In this document: piece by piece, positions 60,423 to 64,000 of the stretch | Position numbering within the stretch: the stretch's first letter is position 1 | Layout of the letters: the number at the start of each line of letters is the position of its first letter | Assembly (NCBI RefSeq): GCF_014191255.1 | Contig: NZ_JACHWH010000013.1 | Span: forward strand, 61,766-125,765 | DNA length: 64,000 nucleotides | Source of the DNA: Amycolatopsis bartoniae | Lineage (GTDB): Bacteria > Actinomycetota > Actinomycetes > Mycobacteriales > Pseudonocardiaceae | Direction: 5' to 3' | Notes under the pieces: model-generated | Databases searched by the model: none | What the model was told of the DNA's origin: nothing | The model's input: only the letters and a program-made list of their open reading frames with translations | Made by a program: the position numbers and the translations under genes

Positions 60423-61217
60423 TCAGTCGGCCGGATGCAGGCCGGGAAGCGCGGCGCTGTGCTCCCCGGACGTACCGGGTCGCGCGAGGTAGCGGCTCAT
60501 CGCCACCAGGTGGCTCTGCATGCGGTGGCGCGCGAGCGCCACGTCGCCGGCGACGATGGCCTCCACGATCCGGTCGTGGGCGTGGCGGACGTGGCGGCCG
60601 CGCTCGCGCACCTCCTCGACTCCTTCAGTGCGCGGCGGCACGGTCAGCTTCGTGAGGACCTCCAGGAACAGCCGCATCGCGGGGTTGCCCGTGAGGTCGG
60701 CGATGACGAGGTGGATGTCGTGGGTGCCCAGCCGGTCCGAGGCCTGGATCGCCGCCTCCTGGTCGAGGGTCGCGCGCAGGAGCCGGATGCCGTCTTCGTC
60801 GATGTTCTCCGTCGCCAGCTCGACGATCTTGAGCTCGAGCGCCGACCGCGCCTCGAACACGTCGCGTGGGCTCGCGTGGTCGAACTGCAGGTGCAGCGCG
60901 GCCGCCCGGACGACCGAGGACGTGTTCGGGGTGGTCACCACCAGCCCGCCACCCGGCCCACGGCGCATGCGCGCCACCGAGTGGTGTTCGAGCAAACGGA
61001 CGGCCTCGCGGAAGATGGCCCGGCTGATCCCGAACTCGGCGAGCAGGTCGGGCTCCGATCCGATGACCTCGCCGACGGGCCAGCCGAGCTCGACGATCTT
61101 GTCCTCGAGCCGGCGCGCGACCTGCTCGGCGAGCTTGCTCGGGGCGGATTCGAGGGCAGGCACGTCCGGGCGGGGGAGTGCCGGGACCGGGGCCACGGAG
61201 GATGAGTCGCTCGCCAT
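60423..61217 (-). CDS. GntR-family regulator with FCD domain (FadR-like)
   Basis: 264 residues. Winged helix: LAEQVARRLEDKIVELGWPV, then EPDLLAEFGISRAIFREAVR and GGGLVVTTP. FCD effector domain: FEARSALELKIVELATENI, then HDIHLVIADLTGNPAMRLF and HDRIVEAIVAGDVALARHRM, with the His/Asp metal ligands usual in this group. It binds an organic acid or CoA ester and a DNA palindrome. ATG 61217 has no ribosome site and lies 8 nt after TATACT (minus), so leaderless. Its own promoter carries an AGTATATT element. Best candidate regulator of the 16-site set (inference). Confidence 0.88.
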   Translation of the reverse strand: MASDSSSVAPVPALPRPDVPALESAPSKLAEQVARRLEDKIVELGWPVGEVIGSEPDLLAEFGISRAIFREAVRLLEHHSVARMRRGPGGGLVVTTPNTSSVVRAAALHLQFDHASPRDVFEARSALELKIVELATENIDEDGIRLLRATLDQEAAIQASDRLGTHDIHLVIADLTGNPAMRLFLEVLTKLTVPPRTEGVEEVRERGRHVRHAHDRIVEAIVAGDVALARHRMQSHLVAMSRYLARPGTSGEHSAALPGLHPAD

Positions 61218-61225
61218 AACAGAAC

Positions 61226-61233
61226 AGTATATT
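61226..61233. promoter_or_regulatory. AGTATACT-type element (AGTATATT) at the GntR gene
   Basis: Minus strand reads GAATATACTGTTCTG; TATACT is 8 nt from ATG 61217. Autoregulation would follow if GntR binds this element. Confidence 0.55.
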
Positions 61234-61299
61234 CATAATTTGGTGATCGTGGACATCACTCGGCGAATCATCGACAGGTTGAGTCGGGGTAGCTAGTTA

Positions 61300-61307
61300 A
61301 GTATACT
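61300..61307. promoter_or_regulatory. AGTATACT element with a matching -35 for the SDR at 61339
   Basis: Perfect AGTATACT. TATACT at 61302-61307 has TTGAGT (61279-61284) exactly 17 nt upstream, a normal sigma70-type promoter, 31 nt before the ATG. Confidence 0.65.
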
Positions 61308-61338
61308 GAATTGACCAAAGTCTTGAGGAGGTCGAAGC

Positions 61339-62217
61339 ATGGGAAGTCTCGACGGGCGGGTCGCCGTGGTGACGGGCGCGGGGCGTGGCCTCGGAGCGGC
61401 GCACGCGAAGCTGCTGGCGCGAGAGGGTGCCCGGGTGGTGGTCAACGACCTCCAGCGCGGCTCGGAGCACCCCGCGGCGGACGTCGTCGAGGAGATCAGG
61501 GCGGCCGGGGGCGAGGCGGTCGCGAGCGGGCACGACATCACCGAATGGGAATCCGGCCGCGCGCTCGTCGAGCTGGCCGTCTCCTCGTTCGGCCGGCTCG
61601 ACGTGCTGGTCAACAACGCGGGCGCGCTCCGTGACCAGTTCCTGGTGAACATGAGCGAAGAGGACTGGGACTTCGTCACCCGGGTGAACCTGAAGGGCCA
61701 CTTCGTGCCCACGAGGTGGGCGGCGTCCTACTGGCGGGACCGCGCCAAGGCGGGTGAGGAGATCCGTGCCTCGGTGGTCCACACCTCGTCGAGCTCGGGA
61801 CTCTTCGGCAACCCCGGACAGGCCAACTACATCGCCGCGAAAGCGGGCGTGGGCATGTTCTCGCAGGCCGTCGCCACCGAGCTCGAGCGGTACGGAGTCC
61901 GGTCGAACTGCATCGTGCCGGCCGCCCGCACCCGCCTGACCGAGGCGGTGCCCTCGGTGAAGAAGCTGATGGCCGCACCCGAGGACGACGGCGCCTTCGA
62001 CGTGTACGACCCGGCCAACGTCTCGCCGGTCGTGGCCTACCTGGCGACGGCGGACTGCCCGATCACCGGCGGCACGTTCTACGTGCGCGGCGGGCACGTC
62101 ACCGTCGTGGAGTCGTGGAGCCGGGGCCCGGCGCTCGACCGTGACGCGCGGTGGACGGTCGGCGAACTGGCCCAGGAACTGCCCGGCCTGGTGGCCAAGG
62201 TGCAGTCCGCCCGGTAA
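61339..62217 (+). CDS. SDR, 3-hydroxyacyl-CoA dehydrogenase type (MFE-2/Hsd17B4-like)
   Basis: 292 residues. RVAVVTGAGRGLGAAHAKLL, VNDLQRG, LVNNAGALRD, HTSSSSGLFGNPG, and NYIAAKAGVGMFSQAVATEL with Tyr and Lys. The extended VAVVTGAGRGLGxxHA start and C-terminal tail resemble the dehydrogenase part of peroxisomal MFE-2 and its actinobacterial homologues. It oxidises (R)-3-hydroxyacyl-CoA, matching the hydratase at 33752. ATG 61339 has TGAGGAGG upstream. Followed by the hairpin at 62226. Confidence 0.87.
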   Translation: MGSLDGRVAVVTGAGRGLGAAHAKLLAREGARVVVNDLQRGSEHPAADVVEEIRAAGGEAVASGHDITEWESGRALVELAVSSFGRLDVLVNNAGALRDQFLVNMSEEDWDFVTRVNLKGHFVPTRWAASYWRDRAKAGEEIRASVVHTSSSSGLFGNPGQANYIAAKAGVGMFSQAVATELERYGVRSNCIVPAARTRLTEAVPSVKKLMAAPEDDGAFDVYDPANVSPVVAYLATADCPITGGTFYVRGGHVTVVESWSRGPALDRDARWTVGELAQELPGLVAKVQSAR

Positions 62218-62225
62218 GGGCTTCC

Positions 62226-62260
62226 GGGGCTGGGCGAGACCGAGGGGCTCGCCCAGCCCC
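62226..62260. terminator. Bidirectional hairpin after the SDR gene
   Basis: GGGGCTGGGCGAG pairs perfectly with CTCGCCCAGCCCC, 13 bp, 9-nt loop. It lies between the SDR (+) and the convergent hydrolase (-). Confidence 0.7.
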
Positions 62261-62272
62261 CCTGTGTCGGCC

Positions 62273-63022
62273 TCAGCCCCGGTGCGTCGGCGTGGCGCGG
62301 TTCCCGCCGCTTGCGGCTACCAGATTGAGCAGGTCGGCCAGCTGCCCGGGACGGCTCATCATCACGTTGTGCCCGGCGTCGATCTCGGTCACGGCCGATT
62401 CGTGCGGGAGATTGGCGATCATCTGTTCCTGCATCGCAGGCGGGACGGCGTTGTCCCGGGTGAGCCGGACGTAGGTCGTCGGGACGGCAGGTAATCCATC
62501 GTGGGTGAACGGCTCCGAGATCGGTCCCATGGGCTCGCGCCGGAGCCGGGCGTACAGGGCCTCCGCCTCGTCCGGTACGTCGTTCGCCAGCAGTGTCCGG
62601 ACAGCCTCGATCGGGGGCACGCCGAACTGGCCCGTCTCGTCGAGGAGACTGTCGCGATGCGCGCCGCGGGCGATGAGCTCGGCGGGCGTCTGGCCTTCGG
62701 CCGGTACCAATGCCGAGACCAGGATGAGGTGCGCGAGCCGGTCGCCCAGGACCTTCGCCGCGTTGAGGGCGGTGACGCCGCCGAGGGAATGCGCCACGAG
62801 GACCACCCGGTCCGTCGGCAGGGTGTTGATCTGGCCGAGCGCGCCGCGGGTCCACTCGGCGGACGTGATGCCGCGCAGGGTGGCGGGATCGCCTTCCCGG
62901 CCGGGCAGGTCGATCGCGACGGCCGGCGCCTCCAGCAACGGCACGACGCGCTCCCAGCACCACGATCCGTGGAACCCGCCGTGCTGGAGCGCGAAGCCCG
63001 GCATCCGGTTGTGCTCAGTCAT
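62273..63022 (-). CDS. Alpha/beta hydrolase, small esterase type
   Basis: 249 residues. LQHGGFHGSWCWERVVPLL, then VAHSLGGVTALNAAK with the nucleophile Ser, and DAGHNVMMSRP with the His; this is close to the esterase/hydroxynitrile-lyase branch. Probably a cytoplasmic carboxylesterase; its link to the catabolic genes is only by position. ATG at 63020-63022 follows GAAGG. The IS110 element begins upstream of it. Confidence 0.82.
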   Translation of the reverse strand: MTEHNRMPGFALQHGGFHGSWCWERVVPLLEAPAVAIDLPGREGDPATLRGITSAEWTRGALGQINTLPTDRVVLVAHSLGGVTALNAAKVLGDRLAHLILVSALVPAEGQTPAELIARGAHRDSLLDETGQFGVPPIEAVRTLLANDVPDEAEALYARLRREPMGPISEPFTHDGLPAVPTTYVRLTRDNAVPPAMQEQMIANLPHESAVTEIDAGHNVMMSRPGQLADLLNLVAASGGNRATPTHRG

Positions 63023-64000
63023 CCCTACCTTCTTTCTTGGGTGACCCGGGCCAGTCGTAGGGTCTGGGCTCCCAGGGGCGGCGGGTGTGGCTTTCAGTCA
63101 TCTGCCGTTGGTGTGGCTTCCTCCGATTGGCCGCCCGCCGCCTCCGTGACGACTCGGCCGCTGATTGAGAATTGCGACCCGATCGCTGCGTAGGGATAGG
63201 CCGGCGAGGTCGTCTGCGGGACAACATGCTGGTCATGGCAGGCAGATGCGAGTGGAACGTGCATGGGCCGGGGTGGACATCGGCAAGGAACACCACCACG
63301 TCGTGGTGATCGATGTCGAGGGCAACCGGAAACTGTCGCGGCGGGTGCGCAACGACGAGACCACATTGCTGGAACTGATCAGCCAGGTCACCGCGTTGGC
63401 CAACGAGGTGCGCTGGGCCGTCGACGTCAGCACCGGTGGCGCCGCGTTGCTGCTGGCGCTGCTGGTCGCGCACGGCCAGCAGGTGTGCTACCTGTCGGGC
63501 AACCAAGTCCACCGCGCCGCCGACGGCTACCGGGGCGAGGGCAAGACCGACGCGAAAGACGCCGCGATCATCGCCGACCAAGCCCGGATGCGCCGAGACC
63601 TGAGCCCGCTGCGCGTCGACGACGAACTGATCGTGGAACTGCGGATGCTGGTCGCCCGCCGCCGTGATCTGACCGGTGACCGGGTCCGCCTGGTCAACCG
63701 GCTGCACGAGCAACTGCTGGGCATCAGCCCGGCCCTGGAACGTGTGTTGGATCTGACCAACCGCGGGCCACTGGTCCTGCTCACCCGCGTCCAGACACCA
63801 GCCACCATCCGCCAACTCGGCACAGCAGGACTCGAAGAATGGCTGCGCTCGCAGAAGGTTCGCAGCGCCACCACGCTGGCCACCACAGTCGTGGCAGCGG
63901 CCGAGTCCCACCACACCACGCTGCCCGGCGAGCAACTGGCCGCGCAGCTGGTCACAGACATGGCGAAGGGAGTGATCGCCCTCGATGAACAGCTCACACA
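63023..64000 (+). mobile_element. IS110-family insertion element, left end and 5' part
   Basis: The 223 bp between the hydrolase start and the transposase contain the left end, whose exact border I cannot fix; IS110 elements lack terminal inverted repeats. The right half of the element is outside the window. A 28-codon open frame at 63015-63101 on the minus strand overlaps the hydrolase start and may be a chance frame. Confidence 0.6.
63246..64000 (+). CDS. IS110-family transposase, N-terminal part (cut by the window end)
   Basis: 251 codons are present with no stop. The start RAWAGVDIGKEHHHVVVIDV carries the first catalytic Asp of the RuvC-like DEDD domain. RWAVDVSTGGAALLLALL holds the second acidic position, and GKTDAKDAAIIADQARM holds the last two Asp. 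The serine-containing C-terminal domain lies outside the window. ATG 63246 is the first clear start. The stretch runs in frame 3 of the plus strand without a frameshift. Confidence 0.85.
   Translation, partial: MRVERAWAGVDIGKEHHHVVVIDVEGNRKLSRRVRNDETTLLELISQVTALANEVRWAVDVSTGGAALLLALLVAHGQQVCYLSGNQVHRAADGYRGEGKTDAKDAAIIADQARMRRDLSPLRVDDELIVELRMLVARRRDLTGDRVRLVNRLHEQLLGISPALERVLDLTNRGPLVLLTRVQTPATIRQLGTAGLEEWLRSQKVRSATTLATTVVAAAESHHTTLPGEQLAAQLVTDMAKGVIALDEQLT

Noticed and set aside
63015..63101. 28-codon minus-strand frame overlapping the hydrolase start
   Set aside because: Short, no recognisable product, and could arise by chance at the edge of the IS element.
1..64000. CRISPR arrays, tRNA or rRNA genes
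   Set aside because: No regularly spaced repeats and no cloverleaf-like or ribosomal sequence noticed; a dedicated scan was not possible.

Overview
The window is about 70% GC. It carries F420-type luciferase-like oxidoreductases, several cytochrome P450s, GTG starts, ATGA/GTGA stop-start overlaps and probable leaderless genes. That combination points to an actinomycete, most likely Pseudonocardiaceae-like (Amycolatopsis/Pseudonocardia type). The family placement is inference. Nearly every gene is catabolic, and no ribosomal, replication or tRNA gene was seen.

Layout. 1-184 is the tail of a possible LysR regulator. 312-8451 holds two mirrored cassettes, each an HSL-type esterase plus a Baeyer-Villiger monooxygenase (BVMO), flanking a TetR gene, a PucR-type gene and a broken integrase remnant. 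8893-13920 has a P450 with a small partner, a two-hotdog dehydratase, an F420-type oxidoreductase and a hydrolase. 14037-19359 is an oligopeptide-type ABC importer without its own binding protein, followed by a flavin dehydrogenase. 19424-27587 has a paired acyl-CoA dehydrogenase (ACAD), SDRs, crotonases, a beta-propeller protein and a PaaK-like CoA ligase. 27687-36926 is one long operon: synthetase-like protein, SMP-30-like propeller, ACAD, luciferase-like oxidoreductase, APH-type kinase, hydratase 2 and a second ACAD pair. 36985-43463 has a crotonase, CoA-transferases and two acyl-CoA synthetases. 43610-44117 is a P450 pseudogene, followed by an AAHS-type MFS transporter. 45575-50031 is a P450 / aldehyde dehydrogenase / GMC oxidoreductase operon. 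50286-60399 has two orphan binding lipoproteins, a CoA-transferase, SDRs, an HMG-CoA-synthase-like/DUF35 fusion, an SCP-x-type thiolase and an alpha-methylacyl-CoA racemase. 60423-62217 is a divergent GntR/FCD regulator and an SDR. The window ends in a hydrolase and the 5' part of an IS110-family transposase.

The main unlisted signal is a short near-palindrome, AGTATACT and its one-base variants AGTATCCT/AGGATACT. It recurs at 16 positions between 10.7 and 61.3 kb, essentially one per promoter region, and is absent as a set from the BVMO cassettes. Three genes (24264-, 38908-, 58016+) have no Shine-Dalgarno and begin exactly 6 nt after a TATACT/TATCTT read from this element; the GntR gene begins 8 nt after one. 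So the element probably serves as a -10 hexamer, and it may also be the operator of the GntR/FCD protein, giving a single roughly 50-kb regulon.

How the parts may work together (inference): a hydrophobic substrate is imported, oxidised by P450s and by GMC/aldehyde dehydrogenases, activated by CoA ligases and CoA-transferases, epimerised at a methyl branch by the racemase, and shortened by ACADs, hydratases, SDRs and the thiolase. BVMOs and possible lactonases would handle cyclic ketone/lactone steps. An APH-type kinase beside an ACAD suggests the phosphorylation/elimination route known for 4-hydroxyacyl-CoA. A cyclic, methyl-branched terpenoid- or steroid-like substrate fits, but the sequence does not identify it.
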